Source: Darksidea phi
Taxonomy: Eukaryota; Ascomycota; Dothideomycetes; Pleosporales; Lentitheciaceae
Direction of reading: 5' to 3'
Length of the DNA stretch: 64,000 nt
Assembly (NCBI GenBank): GCA_030770425.1
Contig: JASJFT010000156.1
Coordinates: 43,600-107,599 of the forward strand
A program made the position numbers and the translations under genes. Below are positions 53,822 to 64,000 of the stretch, in pieces (position 1 is the stretch's first letter; every line of letters begins with the position of its first letter). The notes under the pieces are model-generated. The model was not told the origin of the DNA and made no database searches. It was given only the letters and a program-made list of their open reading frames with translations.

Positions 53822-55633
53822 ATGAGCGGAAACAGCCCTAATGGGCACGAGAATGAAGATGCACCGTGGGCCCATCCACAATCAATGCCGCCGGCGCATC
53901 AAGCTCGTATCGAGCGAGGGCCCGCAAGCAGTACAATGACGCAACAATTGGGGAGAAACGAACAAGCACAGGCGCTTCAAATAGGCAACGCTTTCAACAG
54001 CGCACAAGAGCAAGGATATGGGTATGCTAATCCGCACGGCCCTCAATCCTTCTTACCTCCACCGAACGCGCATGGGTCAGCCTTTCGACAACTGGGAGCA
54101 GAGCAACATACACCTCTCAGCCCAGCAGCCGCACACGCCCAAGCGCAAGCTCCTCGTCCAAACTCTAGAGGCATTAGCACGATGCAACAGGATCCTTCGC
54201 ATCAGGCCCTGTGGAACCGGCGGCTTGCCGTTCAGTCGCAGATTCCATCTGTAAGGCCACCACCGTCCTCCCAATTGTCTACGTCATTGTATCCATCTCC
54301 ACCGTCCGGTCCTCGCTCTTTGCACCCCACGGCATATGGCAGACTTCCACCCCTAACCAGCGGGCCTTCTGCACTTAACCCCCAAGCCCAATTGCCATCT
54401 ACTCAATATCCATCTTCTAACTATACTAGCCCCTTCCGCTCTGATGTAGGACCTGCAGAATCTGGTGGGCCTGCAGCTGCTGTCCCAGCTCGGGTCGACG
54501 TCAACACCGGCATCCCGGAGCATCTAGGGCATTCGGGGTCCGAGCAGCCGCTTCTGACGACCAATATCAGTGGGTTACGTCCTGCGACCAGTCATTCGCA
54601 ACGCTTATCGAATACCGTTGTCAGCCAACGGTATATAGATTCTCGTCGCGACGCTCTTAGCTCTCGTATTCGTCGCCCTGCACCCGCCCCCGGGAACAAT
54701 CGTGATGTCGTTGCTCCTAGCAACCCTCAAGATTCGCTTTATTCCACCCTCCCGACTGAGTTTTCAACAAGGCAGTGGGCTCTCATGGAGATGTCCCGAC
54801 TGGAAGCTCTCCTGGCCAGTTCCCCCGGGGCAGCCTTGGCTTCGGTGCCGCCGCCAGCACAGCTCCAGAATTACGCTGTTGTACCAACCGCTGAGCTCCC
54901 CCCGGGTTCCGAATGCGACATATGCTATGAGTCATACTCCGACAACGGTGATCATGTTGCTATCCAGCTGGAAGCTGTTGGTTGTAGTCATGTGTTCGGT
55001 CTTAACTGCCTGCGACGGTGGGTTAACAGTCGCATGAATAACGCCCACATGTGTCCGAAGTGTCGACGTAGCCTGGATCCCTGCTTGGGCGCACCCCAGC
55101 CTCGACTTCCCGCTAGGGGTCGACGAGCGCCGACACCGTCTCTGAGCAGCACATCGCCAAGCGGTGCACCGGGCCAGGCCTATCGTGGTTCGATTGACCA
55201 TTTGAATCGGCTGCGTAGCCAGATAAGAGCCACCATTACGGATCGTGCGTCGAACGGTGTAGCGGCCGCCGTTGAGGATCCGTCTACCTCCCTTTCTGTT
55301 CCCCGAGCTTCTACTAGTCAACTTGGTTTTGCTCCACGGCTCAATTCGACCGCATATTCTATGTCAGAAGGTACCAACGCAACTACGGTATCCTCATTTT
55401 CTGGCAATCACGTCGCTCCCTCGAATGTCAATCGATACCGATTTGCACAAGGTTCTGTCCGGCCAACCCCGAACAGTAGCGGTAATGTCGGCAGGAGTCT
55501 TCAGTTCGCACGACTGAGCACAATGACCCACGAGCAACGCGAGCGAATTTTCCAGCGAGTCCCAGGGCTACGCGAGAGAATACAAGAAGAACGAAGACGG
55601 CTCGGTCACGAATCGGAAGAGTGGAACTCGTAA
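53822..55633 (+). CDS. RING-finger protein (probable E3 ubiquitin ligase)
   Basis: 603 aa from ATG 53822 (GGCCATGAG). The frame is open back to an ATG at 53618, but that ATG lies in a probable intron. Residues up to about 350 are Pro/Gln/Ser-rich and disordered. A RING-type domain at about 360-420 reads CDICYES, then CSHVFGLNCLRRW and CPKC. The fifth ligand position is Gly rather than Cys (CxHxFGxxC), a variant common in fungal RINGs. The C-terminus is Ser/Arg-rich and ends with a charged helix (RIQEERRRLGHESEEW). Substrate unknown; E3 activity is inferred from the fold only. Confidence 0.78.
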   Translation: MSGNSPNGHENEDAPWAHPQSMPPAHQARIERGPASSTMTQQLGRNEQAQALQIGNAFNSAQEQGYGYANPHGPQSFLPPPNAHGSAFRQLGAEQHTPLSPAAAHAQAQAPRPNSRGISTMQQDPSHQALWNRRLAVQSQIPSVRPPPSSQLSTSLYPSPPSGPRSLHPTAYGRLPPLTSGPSALNPQAQLPSTQYPSSNYTSPFRSDVGPAESGGPAAAVPARVDVNTGIPEHLGHSGSEQPLLTTNISGLRPATSHSQRLSNTVVSQRYIDSRRDALSSRIRRPAPAPGNNRDVVAPSNPQDSLYSTLPTEFSTRQWALMEMSRLEALLASSPGAALASVPPPAQLQNYAVVPTAELPPGSECDICYESYSDNGDHVAIQLEAVGCSHVFGLNCLRRWVNSRMNNAHMCPKCRRSLDPCLGAPQPRLPARGRRAPTPSLSSTSPSGAPGQAYRGSIDHLNRLRSQIRATITDRASNGVAAAVEDPSTSLSVPRASTSQLGFAPRLNSTAYSMSEGTNATTVSSFSGNHVAPSNVNRYRFAQGSVRPTPNSSGNVGRSLQFARLSTMTHEQRERIFQRVPGLRERIQEERRRLGHESEEWNS

Positions 55634-56778
55634 GTCATGGGACCGCGAGGATCGTCGGTATGGATAGTGCGGCTTGCTCGAGGTTGATATGACATGTGCC
55701 GGTTGGGCTTTTGTCCACGAGTCTTCGCTCGGCAGATTTCGTGTGTCAACTAGGATTTAGTGTTGGCTTTGTAGGAGTACATCATGGAAGGTGCCTGGAT
55801 ATGAAGTGGCATAGCGTACAGCCAGGCTTTTACATTGGTAAGAGTGGGTCTTGTCGTGAGTTTCACCTGGGGATAATGTGCGGTGATTGAGCTCGGTGAG
55901 AATACTTGGTAGAACACCATGTTCTATTTCTCACTGCACCTCAACATCTGAGATCGGCGCCGCTTCAAAAGCTGTGTGCATGAAGCTTTGTCTTAAGACT
56001 ACAACAGGTTCATATTTGTCCGAGGCTAATACGCAACATGGGGCTGATTCCCTTCAATTCTCAATTCAAACTTGAAACCTGATTTTGATAGTACGCCGGT
56101 GATGTTCTACCCGGCCTACCCACACTCAATTAATTTTCCGTAGAACTCCCATCTGTCCGTCGATATATGCGAGAGCCTTATAAATCTTCGTCGTTTAGGT
56201 TTGAAACGAAGAATCAGTCTTCTTGAGCCTTCATTGGGCCCTGGCTAGCCATTTGTAGTTATCCTGCGCCTCCTGAAGGTTCCAGGGGTTTCGCTCAACG
56301 TTTCTTATGTTAGCCCCCTCTTATGAAGACATCAAAAGTTCTTCCGTCAAGAACCTAATCACAACTTTCTGCCGGACGTTCAGTCCGCCAGTGAATGGCC
56401 GGCTACCGCCGAGTCCTGCACGTGAGCACGCCAGACTTTGTTTTCGCAACGTGACCGCGCCGACTTAGCGGCTTGGCACGACTATTGTTATTTACAAGTG
56501 AGGCTCACCCTTGACTTTTCTTCTTCAGCACACATTTGACTGATATCCCTGGGGGCATATTTCCTCGCAGAGAATCTACGACTTGTGTTGTTCCGTAGGT
56601 CTTGTAATCCCCGCGTAAGGATTACTATCAAGTCCTCAACTCGGCCGCGCGCATTCACTTGCTGTGCAGCTTGAGAGGGGCAGCGTCTCTGCTTTCTTCG
56701 AATCGCAGTGGACGTTTGGAGAGTATTGTATTGTACGGTCTCTTCTTTTTTCCAACCCTTTTTGTTTTTTTCATCACC
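55634..56778. other. Intergenic region
   Basis: Short frames only (for example 55696-55890, 56488-56862 antisense) with no domain. 56720-56775 is T-rich immediately upstream of the next ATG, as in many fungal promoters. Confidence 0.45.
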
Positions 56779-59209
56779 ATGTCCGGTGAGCACTTTGCCG
56801 CAACTACTGAGGTTATGGAGGTCGAACACGCCCCTACAAAGCCCAAGGTCAGCGTCCCGCATAGGCCTCGATTAGATGAGGATAGTATAGACGTGGATTG
56901 CAGCCCCGCCACGCGAGGGAAACCCGCCCCCCCCCCCCATCGCCGATTCTAGGGTTCCCGACGACGTGCAGATGGGTTCCGAAGCCCCGGTCATATCCGA
57001 GGACACAGAAATGGAGGCTACAGGTACTCCGCCCGTCCAATCCGCGGATACAGAAATGAAGGAGTCGGAGACGGATACCACACCTGCAGAGCCGAAGAGG
57101 AGCAAGACAATTGTCTTGACGAAGAAGCTCTCCGCTGAGCAAAAAGAACTCATCATGAGCATGAATGCGGCGGAATATCCCCAGCATATTTCCACTCGAA
57201 GTGCAGAGTCCCCGGTGATCGAACATATACCCGCGGATGATATCTTCGCACTGAAAGGTACTGACTTGCTGGGTTGGGGGTCGAACAAATGGTCGAAGCG
57301 AGCAAAGCGGATGACGGTGCTCGGGTTCCCTGCAAAGAAGACTCTTGTCGGGAAACACGTCGATGTTACCCTAGATCAAGCTCAGGCATTTGAACTGGAG
57401 CAGACCCAGCGCCAGGGCAAAAAAGGCAAGGCCAAGGCCAATGCGCCGCAGGTCACTAAGCCCACCGCTCCTCTCAAGAAGGGGCATCTGGTAGATGCGG
57501 TTAAGGTTACATGGCATCTAGACTCTCAATTCCCTCATATCGAGGTGACCGTTCGAGCCGAGGAAAAGACCAACCGGCTTATTTCGACTCGGATATTCGC
57601 AGAACATCTCACCCTGCGGTATGATCGTGACAACAAGATTGGCCACACCAGTACCGATGGGTTTGATCCGGCGATATATCGCCAGGCGGCCTTTGGTGCC
57701 GAACAGCCGGAAGTATCGATACTGGAACGTATCAACGCCTTGAACTCGCACACTGTTCAAGAGCTTGCTTTGAACTTGCACAAGCATCCGGGCAGGCCTT
57801 TGCGCACTTGGGAAGGCATTTCCGACGTCCAGCTTGCCGCCATTCGAAGCAAGCCTAACCTGAACAGTGTGCGCGACCAGCTCATCGTGCACCTAGACCA
57901 GGCTTCGGACGTGTCGCTAATGGATTATGCGACCCGCCTATTCTCGATCTGCAAGTACATCGGCAACTTTTGGTGGTACCGCGGATGTTATCTGATGGCC
58001 GGCCTGGAATGGAATGCTATTGACCGCGTGGATCTACCCAAGGTCGATTTCAAGCCGCCCCGTTGGATGGTCCAGAAATGGCGCTTCACGGTCTTCAATG
58101 AAGGGAAAGAAGATGAGTCCTACGCGGACCCAGAGCCATGGGCTTGGCTAAGCTTTCGACTACCCACTGGCTACCCCAACGCAAACGAGTCGGCGTTTCT
58201 GTTGAAACTTGCGGTCGAGGAGGAGCGCAAATACCAGTTGCGGGAACTCAAAGGTCTCGTACAGAGTGACGGTGAACACTGGTTCCAAGCTAGGTTCCGG
58301 TCACTGGGCAAGGAAAACAAGCGCTTCGCGGTTTCGGTCTATCTGGGCATGAAAGAAGAGCAGATGCGCGCCAACAAGGTCAAAATGCCCGGTCCAGGAA
58401 CCCGCATCACTCTTGGCGTAAATCGTGCCGCCGAGGGCCAGGACCTTGATATCGTCATGCTTTCGGGCTCTATCGTCGACGACCCTACGCAGCCGAATGC
58501 GTCTTTCGTGTGCGTCTGCGTGCAACAGGGTTTCAAGGGCCTTGGAGAGATCGGTGGTGGGAGATACCAAGTATTCGTCTCCTATATCGTCGACGACGTT
58601 CCTCACCAGCGCCAATTGAAAGCGATTCAGAACCTTCAAATGTGCACCACGATAGACAAGGGGCCCGATCTGAAACGCTTTATCCTTGGATGCGAGCCAA
58701 TCGCCAAACAGCCCAACTCTCTATCGGCGAACACCTCCGACGAGGACAAGCGCAAAGCCCTCGCAGTCCTCGACGACACTGACCCGGCGCCCGACCAAGA
58801 ACAAAAAGCGGCGCTTATCGACACGATAGAGTCCGAGACCGGGAAGACTATTCTTCAAGGGCCGCCAGGAACAGGCAAGACGCGGACGGAGAACCCGCGT
58901 TCCCCTGGCCACTGCCGCGCCATACGGTTTCTGATCTGGCCTGCCCTCAGTATTTCCATCATCTATGCCGTTGCCAAGAGCAAAGGGAGTGGCAGGCTGC
59001 TGAGCGAGGATCCGATGCTATGGTTTATACTAATACTTACACCGATAGGGCCGCCAGCGACGAAGTTGGTTACAATGGTTCAAGTAAGCGATGCAGGGGT
59101 GGAAGACGAGAGGAGGATAGCGAAGATCTTGACGATTAGCTATATGGTGTCTCCGATACTGGCTTTCACTGTTGTGGGCGCATTGAAGGCGAGTGAGGCT
59201 GCTATATAG
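56779..59209 (+). CDS. Chimeric gene: helicase-like N-terminal part fused to C-terminus of auxin-efflux-carrier-type transporter
   Basis: From ATG 56779 the first frame ends at a TAG after a 12-C run (56927-56938); the main frame (from about 56891 or 56939) runs to 59209, about 780 aa if joined. Joining needs either one base fewer in the C run or a 43-nt intron 56848-56890 with a weak GTCAGC donor. The long middle resembles the N-terminal part of fungal UPF1-like superfamily-1 helicases and ends in Walker A (ILQGPPGTGKTRT, near 58855-58890). Then the helicase stops. The last 105 residues (RFLIWPALSISIIYAVA, DPMLWFILILTPIGPPATK, IAKILTISYMVSPILAF, GALKASEAA) match the end of fungal auxin efflux carrier-family membrane proteins. 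A real deletion-fusion or an assembly join are both possible. Confidence 0.7.
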
Positions 59210-59221
59210 ATCTAGTTCTAC

Positions 59222-59854
59222 CTACATCACGGCGCAAGCCATGCCATCGCTCTTGGCGCCCTTCTCCGTTGTCGTCTTCGCACACGTCCGCGCCACATCC
59301 TCCAGTACCTCCTTGCACAGCTCGCCCGTTACGGCACTGCACTCTGCATAGCGATCGCACAGGCCCTCGGTCGCGAGCCCCAAGCCCTCCTGCGGCATCA
59401 CGCTCTCGCCCCTGCCCTTGCCATCCACGCCCTTCTCTGCCTCTGTCCACTCCCTACGCAGATCCCGCTTTAGGCCCAGCACCATGACGGGCAGCGCTTC
59501 GTCGTAGTTGAAGTGGCTATTCACCACGGGTAGCCACTTGGTGCGGATACTCTCGAGGGTCGCGCGCTTCGAGATGTCGTAGCAGAGGATGATGAAGGAG
59601 GGTTTGAGCAACGTATACGACGAGGGCGAGGCCGTATCATAGAAGGAGAGCGTGTAGGGACGCGCGTAGAGGGAGATACTAAAGGTGAAAGGCTGATCGT
59701 TGTCGCGCAGTGTGGGAAGCGCGTATGGTGGGACGTTGTTGGTGTGCGGCTGGATGCCGAGTGACAAGCGGCTCAGGAAGGTCGACTTGCCTACATCTGT
59801 ATCGCCGAGCAGGAGGATGGAGATCTCGGGCGGTGGAAGCGTCGGCTCGTACAT
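59222..59854 (-). CDS. Rho-like small GTPase with CaaX box
   Basis: 210 aa from ATG 59854; the frame is open further 5' only to a GTG. P-loop GDTDVGKST at residues about 17-25, switch-II region reads FYDTASP where DxxG is expected, G4 is LGLKRDLR (Rho-like LKxD in place of NKxD), G5 is ECSAVTG. The C-terminus is CAVM, a CaaX box fitting farnesylation and membrane attachment. The missing DxxG glycine suggests altered hydrolysis. The 3' end lies 12 bp from the stop of the convergent chimeric gene, so the two transcripts overlap. An upstream non-coding or tiny exon cannot be excluded. Confidence 0.8.
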   Translation of the reverse strand: MYEPTLPPPEISILLLGDTDVGKSTFLSRLSLGIQPHTNNVPPYALPTLRDNDQPFTFSISLYARPYTLSFYDTASPSSYTLLKPSFIILCYDISKRATLESIRTKWLPVVNSHFNYDEALPVMVLGLKRDLRREWTEAEKGVDGKGRGESVMPQEGLGLATEGLCDRYAECSAVTGELCKEVLEDVARTCAKTTTEKGAKSDGMACAVM

Positions 59855-60273
59855 CGTGTCGCTGCGCTGTAGCCCGCGAGGGCACTTTTTGCTGGTGGCG
59901 GACACGGAGATAACCGGCGATTAGTATCGAACGCTAACCTACTTTCTGTCTTGTCACGTGCTTGACAACAGTTGACGATACATATGGAGGGTATTACTTC
60001 AAACTACTTCAAAGTATTAACTCAACGACAACTGCCCCTTCGAAGTCGCTGCTCCACTTCAAGCCTTTCTTTGTGTTTAGCGCTTAATGGTTTATGTCAC
60101 ATCAAGCAGCGAAGCCAAACGAGAGTTACAACCAAAACCGTATGAACTTCTATTGAAGATCTTTAGGTGCAACAGAGTCTGCTCCAAAGTCTGATTCTCG
60201 GGGCTCTCTCTGGCATTGTACAAAGTGGTGTGGGTGTGAGAGCCTCGAATCGCGACGACGCTGTGCAGCTCGA
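59855..60273. promoter_or_regulatory. Intergenic region upstream of GTPase
   Basis: No gene in about 420 bp; it lies between the GTPase start and the 3' end of the next minus-strand gene, so it should hold the GTPase promoter. Confidence 0.4.
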
Positions 60274-61149
60274 TTACACGTACTCCCCCCCTGCCTGCCT
60301 ATACATCCTTGACTTCAGGACCACCGTTGACTTGCTCACCGGCCCGGAGTTAGGTGTCAGGGGTCGTGTTCCTTTGTCGTCCCCTCTCTCCCTGCGCTTG
60401 TCCATATCCTGCATCTCTACACCTCCTTCAACGTCGTTCACACTCTCCCACTCGGCTGCCTCCTCTTCCGTCTCTCGATCTTTCGACATCGCTGCCTCCC
60501 TCACGCGCCTCAACTCCCTCTGTCGATCCCTTTCTTTATTCTTCCATGTAAGCTTCAACTTCACCACCGGATATACCGCCCTCTCCAGCGCTTGATACCA
60601 GTTTCTATGCTCCCTATGACCTTGCACAGTCCCTTTCTTGATCCTCGCTGCCTTCTCTAGTACCGCGACCCGGTCAAATAGCGGAACAACTCCTCCCTCT
60701 CCGTCGGCATGATCGTGCTGGGTCGCCACCTTGACCATCCACGCCTCAATGGCCTCCTGCACATTCGTCTCAAAACAAAACCACTCGATCTTCCCCTTCC
60801 TTGCATCTCCTCCTTGCCAACCGGTAACCGATCCGGGTACACGAAATCCCAACGCACACCCCCTGTTCTGAAAAGAGTTCGGTAGATAAGCGACCTCGTA
60901 GCAACCGGACGGTATTTCGTCTCCCTCGTTTACAGGCATTGAAGCGATTGGATCGTCAGAGACAAGCCGTGCAACAAAGCCATGTGTCTGCCGCGAGAGT
61001 TGGGTCTCGAAACGGCGAACAGAGAGGAGGGTGTGCCGGAAGTGGTAGATCGACAGCGAATAGACGTAGGACCGATATTGGAGTTGACGGAGTTTGTTGG
61101 GGGTTGCCCATCTGCTTGTTCGCGGACGGCCTTGGGAATAGGATGACAT
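60274..61149 (-). CDS. Fungal protein of unknown function
   Basis: Single frame, 291 aa, ATG 61149. A basic N-terminus (RPRTSRWATPNKLRQLQYRS), a central folded-looking part (YEVAYLPNSFQNRGCALGF, IEWFCFETNVQEAIEAW), then a long charged helix (KNKERDRQRELRRVREAAM) and acidic tail. There is no signal peptide or membrane segment. I recognise no domain. Codon use and the lack of stops support a real gene. Confidence 0.6.
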   Translation of the reverse strand: MSSYSQGRPRTSRWATPNKLRQLQYRSYVYSLSIYHFRHTLLSVRRFETQLSRQTHGFVARLVSDDPIASMPVNEGDEIPSGCYEVAYLPNSFQNRGCALGFRVPGSVTGWQGGDARKGKIEWFCFETNVQEAIEAWMVKVATQHDHADGEGGVVPLFDRVAVLEKAARIKKGTVQGHREHRNWYQALERAVYPVVKLKLTWKNKERDRQRELRRVREAAMSKDRETEEEAAEWESVNDVEGGVEMQDMDKRRERGDDKGTRPLTPNSGPVSKSTVVLKSRMYRQAGGEYV

Positions 61150-62481
61150 CTGAGACGAAGGAAAAGTTTCTGGATCGGTGAGTCAGTTCGCCTTTGATTG
61201 TTGAGAAAATCTGCGCTTCGGTATTTATGTTTCAGTTAAGCACACCTTGTTAATGTGAGGAATCAGGGCAGGAATAAAAGTCTGATGTGCAGGAGAGGCG
61301 ATGTCGAAGATAAGTACCTACATTATTTGTTCACAATGAATGCCCGTCTGGGGAGAGGCGCTTGCTTATAATATGTGATCGAGAAATCCTTACTCTAGTG
61401 ACAGAAGGAGTGGTCAATCTGGTACAATGAAGACGCGACCAAATGCCTGCGGGCTCGATGCGGATTGGTTTTTTCTAATGAATAGACCGGAGAAATAGAC
61501 TAGGACGGTTAATCCTTGACTACACGGTCAAGACCCGCAGCTTGTGGTGTCTCTCTGTAACTTTGAGAAGGTCGTGTTCGTACTTGGAATGACCCGACTG
61601 ATCGCAAGATGGACGTTACTGTGCTAAAGGGAGAGAACATATTACCTTTGTCTTCTTTCAATGCTCTATTGTTATCCCGGTTTTTAGTCGCGAGATGAGC
61701 CCTCCGATAGCAATGAGGTGCAGCGAGGACGCGTCGAGTGGGAGCGCGAGTTGAGTCGCAACTCAACAAGTGGTGTGCAGCAAGAGACTTACCGGTGCCC
61801 AGTTTTATCTTGCAGCTTACGCAAAATTCTGTGGTGAAGCCGAAGCAAAACAAAGCTTGTGCGTCGTCATAGAGACCTTTTCTTGAGGTGAATGATGAGT
61901 CAATACCTTCAACTCATTCCAGCTGTAAGTGACCCATGGAGATCCGGTCTCTTTCGGCTTGTGTGTCGACCTGGACCTTAAGTGGGCAAAATGGGAAGAA
62001 ATTTCCAGGGGACTGTTCTCGCAATCGGTGTACCACAGTCCCCGAAGCTCACTTTCACGTCCGAATTTTCCAAACACGCCTAGCGCAGTAGACCATAACA
62101 ACTCTGGTATTGACTTTTACCGTGGCTGGTACGTTCGCCACGTTGCGTTGGCGGCGGAAAGTTCTTGTTTTCTTTGTGTTTTCGCGGCATAGAGTGTGAG
62201 TAAGTGCGCGTTGGCAGGGCAAATGGTCTATCGCTGTCAGTATTGAAATATACCAAGATGGCGCTATGTGGGAGTAAAGATCCTAACAGGCGAAACTTGG
62301 CGCTTACAAGTAGTTTCGACGTTCTACTTACCGTTCTGATTCATCCCCAGCATTATAATACTTTACGCCGAAGCAGTTCCGACAACGCCCAAACCGGCCG
62401 CAATATCCGCCGCCTTCTTGTCCTTGTTCTCAGGGTAATTATTACTTGCTGGACCCAATATTTCCGCTCCTTTTAGATCCC
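61150..62481. other. Gene-poor region
   Basis: Several overlapping frames of 60-115 aa on both strands, none with a domain or consistent splice sites. I see nothing definite. Confidence 0.4.
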
Positions 62482-63402
62482 TCAGCGGAAACCTTTTACG
62501 AAAGCGCGCTTGGTTCTTGAGGTGCTCAGCCGACCTGCGCGACGGAGAATCTCCCCATCCGTCACCCCTCCAAAGTATATCACCAGCAGTACCGCATTTA
62601 CCTCTCGTTTGGATTCTCCGCTTGAGCTCTTTGGCGCCAGAAGAATCGCATAAGCGTGCTTGTGTCGTGAGGCCTCCAATAGATTGCGCATGATGGACCG
62701 CCGTCAGTGCCGAGTGTTCGCTGCGTGAAATCGTACAGCACGCCCATGCGGAGACCCTCCGGGAAACATATGATGCGGAATCTCCAAGCCCAGCCCTTGG
62801 GAGCTCGCCAGCGACCGAGTGTTGGCTCATCCAGCAGCCCAGTCTTTGAGCGGATGGCTGTGATACTAACATGCGGCGCCAGCTAGCTTTGGGCCGCATG
62901 AAAACTCCTTTTCGAGATACGCTTTTGGCCATAGGGAGAGAGGTGCGAAATTAGCTGGTGGGTCGGTGAAGCAGGGCGGTAAACTTTCAGCAAGCAACGG
63001 ATTGCGTATCCTCTCACCATGTTCACCGTGCTGAAGCTTGGGCTGTTTTGGTTGGAAGAAAAGATCGCGTTGAAGTCTCGGCAAATCGGTGATGGTGGCA
63101 TTCCACCGGCGACAAATCCGTTGTGTGGTCGTAAGCGGGGTCCTCATGTCTAGGCATAAGAGAATATTTTCGAGCAGTTCCGGAGCGTTGAGAACGGTGT
63201 GGCAGGCAGCGGAGTCGAGACCGCGCTTCCTTCTACGTGTTTGCAGGATTGTGAGTGATCTCGTGAAACAGGTAGAGCATAGCGTAAAAGTGGGGTTGTA
63301 GAATCCACGAGAGTGCGCAGGAAATTTTATACCGTGGGCGGTAGTGTCTAACCCATCGCTACCGCTGTTGGTCTCCCAACGCTCTACGGTTCGGCAGCAC
63401 AT
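62482..63402 (-). pseudogene. Frameshifted F-box protein gene
   Basis: From ATG 63402 the frame encodes a fungal F-box N-terminus: VLNAPELLENILLCLDMRT, RICRRWNATI, LQRDLFFQPKQP. It stops at 62866, but the neighbouring frame continues the family with ASWRRMLVSQPSAQRL starting about 62885, a one-base shift. Further on, another frame carries EGLRMGVLYDFTQ (about 62765-62727) and yet another EVNAVLLVIYFGGVTDGEIL (about 62600). At least two frame changes without splice sites make this a pseudogene. F-box proteins otherwise give SCF ubiquitin ligases their substrate choice. Confidence 0.65.
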
Positions 63403-64000
63403 GTCATTGCTCGTCCCCTACGATGCTCAAGGGCCGATGTTCGAAACACCACCTTGTCGGTATTACTATATGCAGCTCTATAGTTCTATTATGGTGTACA
63501 AGGTGTGGGTATAGCACCTCTACCGTACACGAACTCCTACCGTGTTTCGTGCCGACCTTACAAAAGACACTCCCACTGTCCAAATCCAAAACAAATCCAC
63601 CGGGGCGCAGCAGGAATCGCATGAGAAGTGCGGATATGTGAGCATCATGCGCGCACTTTAACTCACGCGACCGGCGTATGCATGTGGATACCACAGCTAA
63701 TAATAAACCGGCTACATACTCACGAAAGGAACTATCCACTTATATTGTTCTTCTTTTGCACGATATTAGATAATAGTCTATAATGAACAGAATTAGTGTA
63801 TATGCAATTTTCTGTTAACCTAACTTGTAGGAAAGGGCTTTTTCTTACGATAACGTGTTTTGCAAGCATACCGTCAATACAAGTAAGCCGTCAAGCCCAA
63901 AATATACCAAAAACCCCAAATTTTAATCTTAAATATCTCAACAACTACCTTATAATAATATCTAAAAATTTAAATAAAAGATTTTATATATATAATATAG
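63403..64000. repeat. Repeat remnants at right edge
   Basis: 63432-63605 is an inverted copy of 28621-28785. From about 63740 to the end the DNA is AT-rich with short A and T runs and no frame, and probably continues into a RIP-altered repeat beyond the window. Confidence 0.6.
63432..63605 (-). repeat. Dispersed repeat copy B
   Basis: In reverse complement it aligns with 28621-28785 (shared GAGGTGCTATACCCACACC, GGCACGAAACAC-like). This copy keeps more C and G than copy A, so it looks less mutated. A minus-strand frame (63404-63739) crosses it, but this may be chance. Confidence 0.7.

Overview
The window looks like chromosomal DNA of a filamentous ascomycete (Pezizomycotina; perhaps Dothideomycetes, a weak inference). 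The evidence is short introns of 43-109 nt with GTAAGT/GTACGT donors and GCTRAC-like branch points, fungal families (HET, HeLo, fungal rhodopsin-fold and F-box proteins), and TA-rich islands of decayed transposons whose copies differ mainly by C:G to T:A changes, as repeat-induced point mutation (RIP) would leave. I found no rRNA, tRNA or CRISPR array. Most genes carry introns, and the exon joins given here were worked out by hand from splice sites and reading frame.

Layout. 0.8-4.1 kb: a MYND/DUF4470 protein (-) and a J-domain protein (+). 4.3-14.9 kb: an accessory block with a HeLo-pseudokinase (-), a divergent kinase-ankyrin protein (+) of 1395 aa, and a 1219-aa fusion of four RNA-processing domains (2H phosphoesterase, EEP nuclease, poly(A)-polymerase-like transferase, MJ1316/DUF504). 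15-31 kb: a repeat-rich island with a BTB-like fragment, an SDR, two copies of a long-inverted-repeat element, a truncated rhodopsin-fold gene, a large ankyrin-HET gene and a Fot1/pogo transposon with a mutated catalytic residue. 32-45.7 kb: mostly housekeeping-like DNA with a C2H2 zinc-finger gene, ARP10 (dynactin) divergent from NOP58 (snoRNP), RPC9/RPC17 (RNA polymerase III), a small unknown gene, a conserved unknown and a secreted PAF-acetylhydrolase-like enzyme. 46-64 kb: a broken O-methyltransferase, a giant RS-rich C48 (Ulp1-like) protease with zinc fingers, a RING protein, a helicase fragment fused to the tail of an auxin-efflux-carrier-type transporter, a Rho-like GTPase, an unknown gene, a frameshifted F-box pseudogene and repeat debris to the right edge.

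How the genes may work together. The HeLo-pseudokinase and the kinase-ankyrin gene share a 234-bp intergenic promoter. The arrangement recalls fungal cell-death gene pairs, in which a pore-forming HeLo executor sits beside its activating sensor, and also the kinase/MLKL logic of animal necroptosis. The RNA-end-processing fusion follows directly, and an ankyrin-HET gene lies 6 kb further on across the repeat island. A self/non-self or conflict locus is the most interesting hypothesis here, but it remains inference.
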